A DNA stretch of 64,000 nt, from contig NC_056538.1 in assembly GCF_910596095.1 (NCBI RefSeq), positions 14,675,501 to 14,739,500 on the forward strand. The letters run 5' to 3'. The stretch comes from Thunnus maccoyii (taxonomy: Eukaryota; Chordata; Actinopteri; Scombriformes; Scombridae). Of this stretch, positions 44,611-55,870 are shown piece by piece (the first letter of the stretch is position 1; every line of letters starts with the position of its first letter). Position numbers and translations under genes: made by a program. A model generated the notes under the pieces. That model had not been told where the DNA came from, searched no databases, and saw only the letters and a list, made by a program, of their open reading frames with translations.

Positions 44611-46563
44611 GCGTGTGTGAGTGTGCGAGTGTGTGTGTGTGTGTGTGTACTGTGGTCTCCCGGGACCTGGTTTTTATCCTAAAAAGCTTCTTTTTTAAGT
44701 AACATGCCGCTATCCATTAGGATAATACTGGTCTGCTGCTGCAGTACGCAGCATGTGGATACCCGCAGCTGCCCTGCGTCACATTCTGGCTGATGAATGC
44801 ATGTTGAATTGATGTGAGAGTGGATTTAAATTAGGATGAGAGAAATCTGATGGGTTAAAATTAATGGCCACATTTTGAGCCAAAGTTCAGCCTCATGCTG
44901 CTGAGTGTGCTCAGCAATTATTATCTTGTGACTCTGTTGCACTTCGGTTTTGTCACATTTTTTCATCCGATCTGATTCGTGGATTTCTTGACTGAAATGA
45001 TGTTGAACACAACACATAAGACTATTTAAGCACATATAATGCTCTTTAGTGGGCGGTTTCTCTACAGGCGCTTTTTTAGGCCGCAGTGGTGATTTTGGGA
45101 TACTTGTGTGCACATTTTGTGCACAATTTATAAATATATCTGGCGTGAGAAAGTGGTGCAATATAGTGAGATTTTATGTCTTATGAAGCATAAAAGTGCA
45201 ACTACATTCCAGGCTTTTTCTCTAAATGTTCTGATAATTTCGGGATGTTTTCCTCTGTGCTGTTTCATCACGCTGTTTAGTTTATATGTGCATTTCAACG
45301 CCCCTCAGGTGCTGCACTTTAGCCCAAATTGCAGCTATAACCCACATAGACGGTACAATATGGCCTATTGCTAAAAAAGAAATTAAGGAGGGCCTGTTTT
45401 TTTAATCAGTGGTTTATTTTTTATTCTCTCCTCCTGTAGACTGCCTCTCTCAGACAGGCCCCAAGCTGATTTTGATCATGTGTATCAACACTTGCTACCT
45501 GAGTGGGGACTTGAATGTAACTCTCTGTGCTGCCGTCTCTAACCCGGTTAGATGCGCGCCGTCGTCTCGAGCCGGTGCGTCACGGTACATTCCGGTAATT
45601 GGGGATTGAAATGCTGGGACAGGCGCACCGACGGGACCCCCGGGCCTCTGAGCTCACCCCCACCCCACCCCCTCCCTCCCTCTCCAGTCCTGCACCGTCT
45701 CCCATCCATCACCGGGCAAATCAAATGCACACCGCTAGGCTCTGCTGCTGCAAAGACGCAGGCCGATGTTAACGGCAGGATCTGTGATTTTTGATTTTAT
45801 TTTATGCGCAATCAAATCGACCTCCGAGGGAAGAGGATCTTAAGAGTGGGCGATGACACGACACATTTTGGTGACACAGGTAGAGAGCTGCTGGCCTGGT
45901 GGGGTTTAACACAGTCAGCAGATGAGTGAATGAATTGGTAGCAAATGTGCAAATATCACCACAGAGGGAATGTGCTGCATAGGAGATTAAAAATTACATC
46001 TAAGGACTAATCACTGTAAATTACGGACACATGCTTAGCCCCAAAAATGTTATAACAACGAAGGGAAAACCTACTGAGACCATGTGTGTGTGAGAGTCAG
46101 TCAGTCATAGAGAGAAAAGGGGAAAGAAATTAAATCAGCTACTGCAGAAAAGCAAAAAAACGTGGCAATGAAATCAACATTAGAGGATTCATTAATAACG
46201 TGACGCGACTGTGCAACGAGACCAAAAACCTCTGAGCCGCTCCTGTTATCAATATCTTATTTATCTTTATAGGCTGCACAAGCTTATTATTGCTCAACAA
46301 AATGCCCAATCAAACATGGAGAATGAGAATGTACAGCATACAAACAGGGCAATATGATAGTTCTATAATTTTATTCAATTAGCTCATTTGACCTGACTGT
46401 ATTCATTTATAATAGATTACTGTTGATAATCAAAATATAAAGTTAGTACATTATCAAAATAATTACCAGCATAATCTATATTATAATTTTTTTTATTTCT
46501 GTAATGGCCTCAGTTGATTTTACTTATTACAGCTGATTAAAAAGGCAGAAATGTGTGTATTTG

Positions 46564-46651
<88 letters not shown>

Positions 46652-47829
46652 CAGCTATTTTCACAGTTTCTGAAGGTTTATTAGGCCTTTAATTAACTGT
46701 AATTACAGAATGAATCAAGCAGGTTTGGAGGGCTAATTATCACCAAAACTGTCTTTTTTGATTCAACGTCTTGCAGCTGTTGCACATATGTACACATAAT
46801 GCAACGTAAAATCAGTTTGACTTGATTAAACATGTGACACTGACTTCAGTTAACTTTATAATAATCTGATCTGCGCATGTATTTGCGCACTTAACTGCGC
46901 CATCCAGACCTGTGAATCAATAGCTGCCTGCAGTCTGAAGCAGGGAACCGGCTTTCGGCACATGGGACATGTTCTTCTTTAAGTTTCCATAATGGATGGA
47001 CCTGGCAGTCTCTTTCTCTCTCTCTCTCTCTGACTGACAGCTTCACTTGCTGTTCAGACCACCACCGCGTGTCACGGGACAGATACCGGACTGGGCCTCC
47101 CGCGTGGCTTTTCTTTCACCCAGTGTCGCCGCTGTCCCATCCTTTATCCATCCCTTATCCCCCCTGCCTCTATCCATACGCCTCTCCATCAAAACATCCA
47201 TCATAGAGTCCTTCCATCAACATCAACCCTGCACCACACACACACACCCTACAGTTAGAGAGGGACCAAATGTTAGACTTTAATTAGAATTTCTCTGCAG
47301 ATCAAAGCATTTTCGTGTTTTAAATGAGTAATGGTAGACAGAACAATCAATGGGTCTGAATAAAACGAGTAGTAACATGAGTAGTTATTAGGTTAGGCTA
47401 CATCCTCCTTCATAAAGCCCAGTGATAGTATGGATATTAAAGTTATTTATTATGGGCCATAAACAGATCAGATGAATGACGTTTGAACAGAGATCCTTAA
47501 TGTATTCATTAAGGAAAATATAATGACAAGATAGATAAATGATTGTCCTCTTTATCATTCTTTATAACTGCTGCGGTGTGATTAAAGTATATATTTTCCT
47601 TGTAGTGTTTGTGGTTAATTACCTATTAGTCTTACTTGCTCAATTAGTCACATTTTAGTTGTAATTTGTTTGTGTTTCCTGCTATTTTAACCTACATTTT
47701 GATATTAAGTAGTATAATAACGTTTTTTAATTGGGGGAAACACTAAAATGATAAGTGAGTGATGCGTTAATGTGAACTCAGCTCTGATTAGAAGCGCAAA
47801 TCGTAACTTAAGTGCGGCTATGAGGTTTA
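44611..47829. other. clpb-phox2a intergenic, middle part
   Basis: No gene seen. A GC-rich patch at 45545-45700 and a TGATTTTTGATTTTATTTTATGCGC-type PBX/HOX-like stretch near 45785-45815 could be regulatory. A long AT microsatellite lies at 46567-46649. The rest is AT-rich and unremarkable. Confidence 0.6.
46567..46649. repeat. (AT)n microsatellite, 83 bp
   Basis: About 41 uninterrupted AT units, the longest simple repeat in the window. It is self-complementary and can form a cruciform. Confidence 0.95.
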
Positions 47830-48260
47830 AGTATTTCCCCCAGTAACAGTCCTCCATGGGCCTATAATCCCTATAGTTGGGGTCCCTCTCTCAGGGGCCC
47901 TCAGGAGCCTCTGGGGGACCATTGAGTCCCCCTCTGTTGACTCAGACGTCATGAATGCAAAAGATCCCCGTTACTGTTTCCGTCAAATCGCCCCATGAAT
48001 GTAAAAGTCCAAAGTTAAAGCCTCCGCAGAGAAGAGGTCTCCCCCTGCGCCGCAGCACCAGGGCGGATTAGTGGCCTGGAAGAGACCGGTCCCCTCTTTG
48101 AAGGGATTAAAGTTTAAATGCTTGAAAGCGGGAGAGCTGGGGTCGCTCCTGGCTGCTCTTTTTGGGAGGCAGGAACGGCCTGGAAAGTTTAACTTTGAAA
48201 CAGTTTAAGTTTCTCGGTAAACTCACCTCTGAACCCGCCAGACGGGACGTGGACTCACAA
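47830..48260. promoter_or_regulatory. Candidate conserved non-coding element upstream of phox2a
   Basis: About 430 bp of balanced, repeat-free sequence between AT-rich flanks. It has an AP-1 site TGACTCA (47938-47944) directly followed by a CRE-like GACGTCA (47945-47951) and an octamer-like ATGCAAA (47955-47961), plus GGATTAG and GGGATTAA homeodomain-type words near 48065 and 48103. It lies 3.1-3.5 kb upstream of the phox2a start. No open frame is coherent across it. Conservation itself cannot be seen from one sequence. Confidence 0.35.
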
Positions 48261-50640
48261 CAGACGGCATGAGCCTGGGAGCTGCCTGGTTAATGAGGAG
48301 GCCAGAAACTGACTGGATTTTAATTTTCCTTGGGTGGTTCATATAAAATAGTTTAGTGATCACACTAAACTTTACTGTATTTTTATGTATATCGTGTTGC
48401 AGTGATGAGTGTGTTTAGGAGGGGAACCTGAACCTTTTTTCGGGCATTTGTCGAGATTTGGACAGAAGACAAAGTTGTTTCACCGCTGCAGCAGTATTCT
48501 GGTGAATTTAAAGTCCATATGGGCTGGACACTTGTATGTGCACGACACAATAAATTACACAACTAACTAACAACAGTCAGTGAATATACTGACCCCTTCT
48601 TCCCCCCTTTTATGCCATACAGCATTTATAAAGCTGAATCTTCTCGGGTCTAAAGCAACGAGACGTTAATACAACAGCTGATTTACACTTAATTACTTTT
48701 CAGCTTTTATCAGGAGAGGATCACTAAAATCACTAAATCTTTGCAGACGAGGTGCATTAACGTGCACATCTGATGTAGTTATTTGAAGCATAAAATTTGG
48801 GACAATATTTTGCATATATACAAAATTAGTAATTTTATAGCGTGTAATTGTAATTGATTAGTAGCCTAGTTATTAAAACAATATAAAACACGAGTAACTG
48901 AGAATTAGAGCAGAATTTATCTTGTTTACAACAAGACACGTGAACATTAACTGTAGTCTCCGTGTTGTATTTTATTCTTTTCAAATGTGTCTTTACATTC
49001 AGACAGAAAACTGAGTTTTGTCTTGTTTGTCTTTTTGTCGCGAAGCCAGAAGTGAGGAAGATGAACAGCTGTATCAACCGGAGCCCCGCGCGCCGCCCCG
49101 CCCCAAACACCCAGCAACTCACACCAACAAACACGCAATACGCGCTCTAAACAGATCTTGTTATTAAATACTTATTTCTAGTTTAAGTGAGTAGGCTATA
49201 GCAGCAAATGCACGCATGCGTACGCGCGTGCGTGTGTGCGTGGCGGGTTAATGTCATTAAGCAGCATCATCATGCAGCCTCTGGTCAAGCAAAGATAAGA
49301 GCGCGCTCACACATCTCCTCTTACGCATTTTGCGCGCGCACACACCAGCCAAACTTGATTAATTTCTCGCGTGCACGTAGCCTACAACGTAATTTTGTTT
49401 TTTTGGATTATTCGGTGAAATGTATCTACTAATAAAAAGCCTGTTAATTTCATGAGCAGAGTCTGAAATGCGGCGAGCAGCCGTCATCATGCTTTTTAAT
49501 AGTTTTTGGAGACTGCGCGCGCCTTGCCTGCCGGTTTCAAGCCCCGTGTGTGCGCGTGCGTGCGTGTATGTGTGTGTGTGATGTGGGCCGTGTGGGATAT
49601 GACTTATCACATTGTATGACACCAAACAATAAACTTAAACCAATTTCTGAAGCGTCAATGCGTTTATGGTTAGCCTGTCGTGGTGGTTGCTCGGTTGTCT
49701 CCGCAGCCAGTTCTCTCTCTCTAGTCCTATACATCAAACTGACGCTCACTCCGGTGACATCTCCGTAAAAGTGATCGGAATCAAATCAAAGCTTTTAATC
49801 CCAGCAATCACCGTCACATCTGGACGTTTCCCCCCCACATAAAGACTTCTGTGGCGGAGCTGCACTTGTTTCCAGGAGCCGTTTGAGGGGCAGTGATAAA
49901 AAAAAAAAAAAGACCAGTTATGAGACATTATTTGGGACTTGACACGCACCTGCTCATTAGCTGCATTTCAGTATTATGTTAATTAACAAGTTATACTATT
50001 TTTGCTACAAAACGAATCACTTCTAATGCTGCAAAATTAATCACACACCCGACTCTCCCAGAACAGCGAAAAGATGTTTATTCTCAGTGTCTATTTTTTG
50101 TGGATGCATCCACTTTTCAAACCTATAGAACATGCAGCGACTCCTCATAAATATGTGCTCTTTGTATGCATACATTTTTATTTAAACTCTTATTGGTTTA
50201 TAGGCCAATTTTGTGGTTTTCCCCTCCATTCATATTCTCTAGTTTAAACACAAACAAGTCCCGGTCAGTCCCAGTCTTCTGTCTGAATAAAATATAAGGA
50301 ATTTACAAGGAATAAAATAAACTAAAACCTCCTTTACAAACCGACCTGGACCTCCGCATTGAACGGACACTTTACAGGCTGTTGGGCCGGGTTACATCCG
50401 TGGCTCATAGGCTTCAAACAAAATTAAAAATGGTGTAATGGAGGGGAAACAACTGGAGAAACAAAACGATAAGCACAAAATGCTTGTTTTGTCCGAAATG
50501 GGTCCTTGATGTTCGACTGGAGGGTTTATTAGCTCATTAAGCGCATAATAACAGCAGTTTATGGGTATGTGTGGGTAGAATATGGTGACATTAACAGTAA
50601 TCTTCATTTTTGGTCATATTTCGGCTATGAGGGAATACCG
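48261..50640. other. phox2a upstream region
   Basis: No gene seen. Positions 49230-49540 form a CpG-rich patch with GCGCGC words and TTGATTAAT, possibly the distal part of a CpG-rich regulatory zone. The remainder is AT-rich. Confidence 0.55.
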
Positions 50641-51324
50641 CACTCACCAGAATTAGAACCGTCCGATAAAGGATGCATCGACATTATAACTAGTTTAAAC
50701 GAAGAAGCCGCTGGTTTGGTTTCTGAACTCTGCTGACACCTGCGAGCTCGTGATGTTCCGGAGCGCGTGGGCGGTGCGATGAGCTGTGGGGTGGTGGTGG
50801 TGGTGGTGAAGGAGGAGGGGGGAGTCCGTGTACAGGCTCACTGACTGGTGGCATTGTCATGGAAACCATGGAGACCACCGCCTCGCTATTGTCTCGCGCT
50901 CTGCCAAGTTTATTATAAACACCGCGCGAGCAGCAACGCGCTGTCAAACGGAGCGCGAGCGCAGAGCGGACGGCAGTCAGGGGAGGAGAAAGTGAGGAGA
51001 CGGACACAGAGAGAGAGAGAGAGAGAGGAGAGAGAAAACCAGGAGAAACGACTCACAGAGCGTGAAACTAGAGAGAAAAGAGAAAACATCTGGATTATTT
51101 ACAAAGAAAAAACAGCCGCGTGACAGTGAGATACAAACCGCAGAGCTGAGAGGAGTTTTGGAGACGAACCAGAAGCGCTTGGAGATATTTGAGAGACAGA
51201 CCAACTCTGACTGGTGTGAACAAACTAATTCACTGTAGCTCCTAAAACAAACCGCTGCAGCAGACACGCCTGAGCCTCTCACCTCCTCGTGCTTGCACAC
51301 CGGTGTTTGCACCGGCTGACCTCC
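50640..51324 (+). promoter_or_regulatory. phox2a promoter and 5' UTR
   Basis: CpG-rich sequence precedes the start codon. A TATA-like TTATTATAAAC lies at 50910-50920, so transcription may begin near 50945 and leave about 380 nt of 5' UTR, which is purine-rich with a GA run at 51009-51026. A SOX-like CTATTGTCT word is at 50886-50894. The start site is inferred from spacing only. Confidence 0.5.
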
Positions 51325-53878
51325 ATGTATAAGATGGATTACTCCTACCTGAACTCCTATGACTCCTGCATGGCGGCCATGGAAGCCTCGGCTTACGCGG
51401 ACTTCAGCTCCTGCAGCCAGGCCAGCTCCTTCCAGTACAACCCGATCCGGAGCGGACCCTTCTCCAACCCGGCCTGCACTCCGCTCAGCACGGCCAGCTG
51501 CACCCTGGGAGCCCTGCGGGAGCACCAGCCCACCCCTTACTCCTCAGGTACAGGGACCTCTATTCTATACTGAGGGTCCACGGGATCCGTATCTAAATAT
51601 ATGTTGTACGATGAGAGAAATATGTTCATTAAGCTCATGAATATCTTTTTAAACGAGGAGATAAAAAAATGATTAAAAGGTATAAATCTTGTCTTCATCC
51701 GGTGTCCAAAAAATCTGTAAATAAAAAGGCGTAAAAATGTCAACTCTATTTTTCATCATCTGCATAAACATCTGTACAGTTTGAGGCCTAAATTGATTTG
51801 CACTGATTTTATTCTAATAGACGTAAATTCTTGCTTTTGGAATCAAACAGTTGCAAAACGTTACTTAGAGGAACATTTTTAAGAATAAATCATTGTAAAG
51901 ATTCACATCTTTATGTTATTTTTTTTTTTTATAGAGGATGTTGAGAAACTAAGAGGAGAATTTTAAAGGTGAAACATTTTATTTCTGGATTTATTTGGGA
52001 CCGCAGACTACCGCTGATACATTAGAAGATTATTATATACATTATTATTATTATTATTAGGTAATTAATAATAATATTAGTAGTCATAATGTGATATTAA
52101 CATCACTGTTAAACATTTGCAAGGTTAAGAACCTGCTGAAATCTGAATCAAACTAACACACACACACAGGCCCAGATAAACTGTATTATAAGTGTCTTAT
52201 TCTTTCATCCTTTCTAATAAACGAATCACAGATTTTATACTTTTACTTTCTTTAAAACAGTGAAATTCTCCTTTTCCGTCCTGATTTTGAAACGCAGCAC
52301 GTCTTAATAGTGAGATTTCTATAAATCCTGTTGTCCAAGTGTTTTTAATTGGTTGCAAACATTAACATTTAACTAATTTCTGTTTATATTAATTAAGGTT
52401 ATTAAGGGTATTTTACAGTCTTGTAGTCTATAAAGAAAGCTTTATAAATCACCTAAATACTGTATGTATAAAACTATAATGTAAATAATGTATAAAACTG
52501 TTTATATATGAGTGTTAAGTCTAGAAGTGATTTGAATAATTAGGCTAAACACATTTGTTTTTCAGTGTTATAAAGGATATAACACCCTCATCAAATGATA
52601 AAATCAAAAATCAATATGGTTTCAGACTAAATTAAACAATTAGCTTTAAATTAAGCAGCTTTGTGGGATATTTCCTTTCCAACATTCATTATAGGATTAA
52701 TTTGGACTATTATAGGCCTACAACTTAAATGTACAATTTGACAATGTCAGGCTTTGTTTGGTCGTAAAATTTTAGTTGACTGTGAATAAAAACTTATTAT
52801 TTGCTTGTTAAAAATAATGAAACATTTCAATGATTGATTATTATAAAAGGTTTTCTGAAAATATTTAAAAGTTGTTAAATTTAAGAACAATAAATTCCCA
52901 ACCTAAGATAATTTTACATCAGTGCTGCTTCATTTACACTTCATATTATTTTACATATACATATATATATATATATTATCATTATTTCAATAAACTTAAA
53001 ATAAAAAATAAAAAAAATTTCTCCTCAGTCCCGTACAAGTTCTTCTCGGACCCCTCCGGCCTGAACGAGAAGAGGAAGCAGCGGCGCATCCGGACCACCT
53101 TCACCAGCTCCCAGCTGAAGGAGCTGGAGCGAGTCTTCGCCGAGACACACTACCCCGACATCTACACCCGAGAGGAGCTGGCGCTGAAAATAGATCTGAC
53201 GGAGGCCCGAGTACAGGTGAGAGGAACAGGTTTCATTCATCACTCTGCTGTCTATGTTCTACACCTTCAAAGTACAAAACAATATCATACTATCTGACAT
53301 TTTTAGATTCTTATCTCTGTCTATCCATCCATCTCATGCGTCTTTGATCGAATATTGATCTTACCTCTGTCTGTGTTTCACAGGTCTGGTTTCAGAACAG
53401 GCGTGCCAAGTTTCGTAAGCAGGAGCGTGCAGCCAACGCCAAAGCCAACAGCTCTGGTGGCACAGCGGGCAGCACCAGTAGCACCAGCTCTGCAGGCAAG
53501 AAGGGCGGAGAGCCAAGATCTTCATCAGATGATGATGAGTCCAAAGAATCCACCTGCAGCCCCACACCTGACAGCACGGCCTCCCTGCCGGGCTCGGCCA
53601 ACGGGAACTTGGGCAGCCCTGCCAGCCTGAGCCCCAGCCCTGCTCCCGCCAACAGCGGCTACGTCAACACCTCCAGCTCTCCGGTTCTGCAGGGGCTGAA
53701 GCCACCCAGCTGGTCCAGCCTGGGGCCATCCAACCCGGCCGTGGCTCAGCCTGCTGCCCAGACTCAGGAGATTCTGAAGGCCTGGCAGCCGGCGGACAGT
53801 ATGACCGGGCCTTTTGCTGGAGTCCTGTCCTCCTTCCACAGAAAACCCAACCCCGGCATCAAGACGAACCTGTTCTGA
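51325..53878 (+). CDS. phox2a: Paired-like homeobox protein PHOX2A, complete, 3 coding exons, 301 aa
   Basis: PHOX2A is a nuclear paired-like homeodomain transcription factor that specifies noradrenergic, autonomic and some cranial motor neurons. Coding exons: 51325-51547, 53029-53216, 53384-53878; both introns are GT-AG and the 906-nt frame closes at TGA. Residues 4-40 ([32 protein letters not shown]) are the PHOX2 N-terminal signature. The homeodomain spans about 92-151 with WFQN at 139-142, Gln at homeodomain position 50 and Asn at 51, and is split by intron 2 between positions 46 and 47. The C-terminus ends [19 protein letters not shown], the PHOX2A form; PHOX2B has a poly-Ala tract and a different end, so this is not phox2b. 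Human PHOX2A has 284 aa. Two in-frame ATGs (51325 and 51334) are possible starts; I chose the first because MYK is shared with PHOX2B. Confidence 0.97.
51548..53028 (+). other. phox2a intron 1
   Basis: 1.48 kb, very AT-rich. No gene or element is recognised beyond short TTA and AT runs. The acceptor has only about ten pyrimidines (TTTCTCCTCAG) after a long A-rich run. Confidence 0.75.
53029..53216 (+). CDS. phox2a: phox2a coding exon 2: most of the homeodomain
   Basis: The exon encodes the end of residue 75 to 137. It carries [18 protein letters not shown], then homeodomain positions 1-46, including the N-terminal arm RRIRTTF that reads the minor groove and helices 1 and 2. The recognition helix begins exon 3 with VWFQNRRAK. 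The sequence over this exon is essentially that of mammalian PHOX2 proteins. Confidence 0.95.
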
Positions 53879-55870
53879 AGCACAGAGGGAGAGAAGATCA
53901 GAGAGAGACATTGTGTGGTCAACTGGAACAGTGAGGAGTTTCTAGCTTTTGTTGAAAAAGTCAGGACTTACCCATTATAACCATGAATTCACTGGTGTAG
54001 TCCGCTGTAGGTCAGCGAGGCCCTTGGGCCTGCTCTAAAGACTGTCCCGTCAAACTGACAACAAAGTCAAAGGTCTGGTCCTCATCTGTCACCCCAAATT
54101 ATTAAAATATGCAACTGTGCACATTATAGCTGCAAAACTGGAGCTGGATATGTTCATATTCTTCCCTGCAACGACTAAAACACTGAACTCTCAACTTCCA
54201 AACCAGAGACGTTTATACAGTTTAGGCAGAAATCTAAAAATATAAGACGCTGCTGAGTTTAAAACTTCATGCACAGGGTCTTAAACTATTACCTGACAAA
54301 AATATACAGAAATTACAGACACCTACAAACACACTCTCTGCACACACCCTAACATTCACACACTCACAGTATTGCAACAAAACCCAGTTGTGCACTTAGC
54401 AGCCGCAGCAGCAGCAGCTCTGATGAGCATGGCGGTCAGGTACGAGTTTAAAGTAGAAATCTAAACATCACGCTCCGGTCTCTGCTGGGGAAACACAACA
54501 AAACAAATCTTTTACCAGCAAGCACAACTTCCTCTAAACCCCCCGACACACAAACCCCCCAAACCAGAAGGAACAGGACCCCACTAAATCTCTTTGCAGA
54601 GTAGAGCAGGGCAACCTAAAATCCAATTAGAGCAGCCGGGTCCAGACTAGACACCTCCTCAGTTCATCCCCCCTCCTCCTGCTTTACTGTATCAAGTCCT
54701 GACTCCCCCCCACTCTCATTCTCTCTGTGCTTTCAGTCCAGGCTTTACGGCCCCCATCCCTTCACTCTCTTTCTGTCCCATCATGCCTTTCTCTATCAAA
54801 CAGTGGGCACTTTGTTCAAATTCAGCAAGGGAAAGAGACGGACAACTTGAGGCGATTTTCTCCCCCCCTACGCTGACTTTTTACTTCACGTCTATTGCAG
54901 TTTCCTGCCCTGTTCTTTGGGTGATCTGCCACAAGAGATCAAGCTGTAGTTATACACAGAGCAGAGTGTAATTATAACTGACTTGTAGTGTTGGTATCAT
55001 GGTACGACAATTTCTTTTTACTTCAGCGACTGACTGAGGAGTTTTTGGACGATTCTCCCGGAAACGAGGCCTGCAGGCGTCATTTGAACTCTTGCGGACT
55101 CACATCTTATCACCCCTTCTGACTCTTTAATCACTTTCTTCAGCCCAGTTTCATTAATGCTCCCACAGTCGACGAACGTGGGGTGATTTTTCTGAAAAGC
55201 GTGAAACAAGGTGGTCACATGTTGGCAATATACTGTAGTGAGAGACGCAGTCGATGGGAGTTTTCTACTGTGTGTCCATTATACATTTTGTCACCAATAA
55301 CTGTTTTCCACCCTGATTTTTGTTCCTCTTGACTCCTATTATTTTTTAAAAATGAAGCAGCAGTTTCCTTAAAACGCTGCTTGTTTCATTTTGTTGCAGA
55401 TAACTGAAAGAAAACTGATTTCTTTGTTGTTTTATGGGGGCCTTTACTCCACAAATCTACTCAGAAAGGGAAAAAAATGTGTATTTATTATTATTTTTTT
55501 GTCAGTAAGAAATCCACAAATTTCTTTGAACTGCTTCATAAACTTTTGTGACTGTAAATTCTGTAATTAGTAATATAAATATTAGGTAGCATTTTGTTAA
55601 TTTCCGTCACAGTGCTTTACAGATTTATGTCATTGCAGAGCATCTGTCTCACAGACCAACACGTCCATGAACACTAAGAATTGACAGAAGCTCTAGTGAA
55701 TGAGAAGTTATAGCACTACACTGAATATTCTAATAAATCTACATTATGGAAGCACTACGTGACGCGTTTTAATGATCTGGTTTCTTTTGTGTGACAGAAT
55801 GATGAGAGCGTTGTGTGTTTTCCATCTCAAGCACCTGAAATCGTGGTTAAATAAAAACCTCAACGACTGT
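53879..55870 (+). other. phox2a 3' UTR (predicted)
   Basis: About 2 kb without a coherent frame follows the stop. Two canonical poly(A) signals occur late, at 55732-55737 and 55850-55855; the second (TTAAATAAAAACC) is the likelier end. The region contains several AT-rich tracts of the kind bound by mRNA-stability factors, near 55470-55500. The true end needs transcript data. Confidence 0.5.
55850..55855 (+). terminator. phox2a poly(A) signal AATAAA
   Basis: A canonical hexamer about 1.97 kb after the phox2a stop; an alternative lies at 55732-55737. Confidence 0.5.

Noticed and set aside
45545..45730. A possible first exon of an unrecognised gene in the GC-rich patch
   Set aside because: No donor in phase with a plausible downstream exon and no protein family; left as a possible regulatory patch.
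50977..51525. A 182-aa minus-strand open frame over the phox2a start
   Set aside because: It is antisense to phox2a exon 1 and its purine-rich 5' UTR; the residue make-up reflects the opposite strand.
51325..53878. Assignment to phox2b
   Set aside because: The C-terminus ([14 protein letters not shown]) and lack of a poly-alanine tract match PHOX2A, and the neighbours clpb and inppl1 flank PHOX2A.
53525..53911. A 128-aa minus-strand frame over phox2a exon 3
   Set aside because: It is a shadow of the GC-rich coding exon on the other strand.
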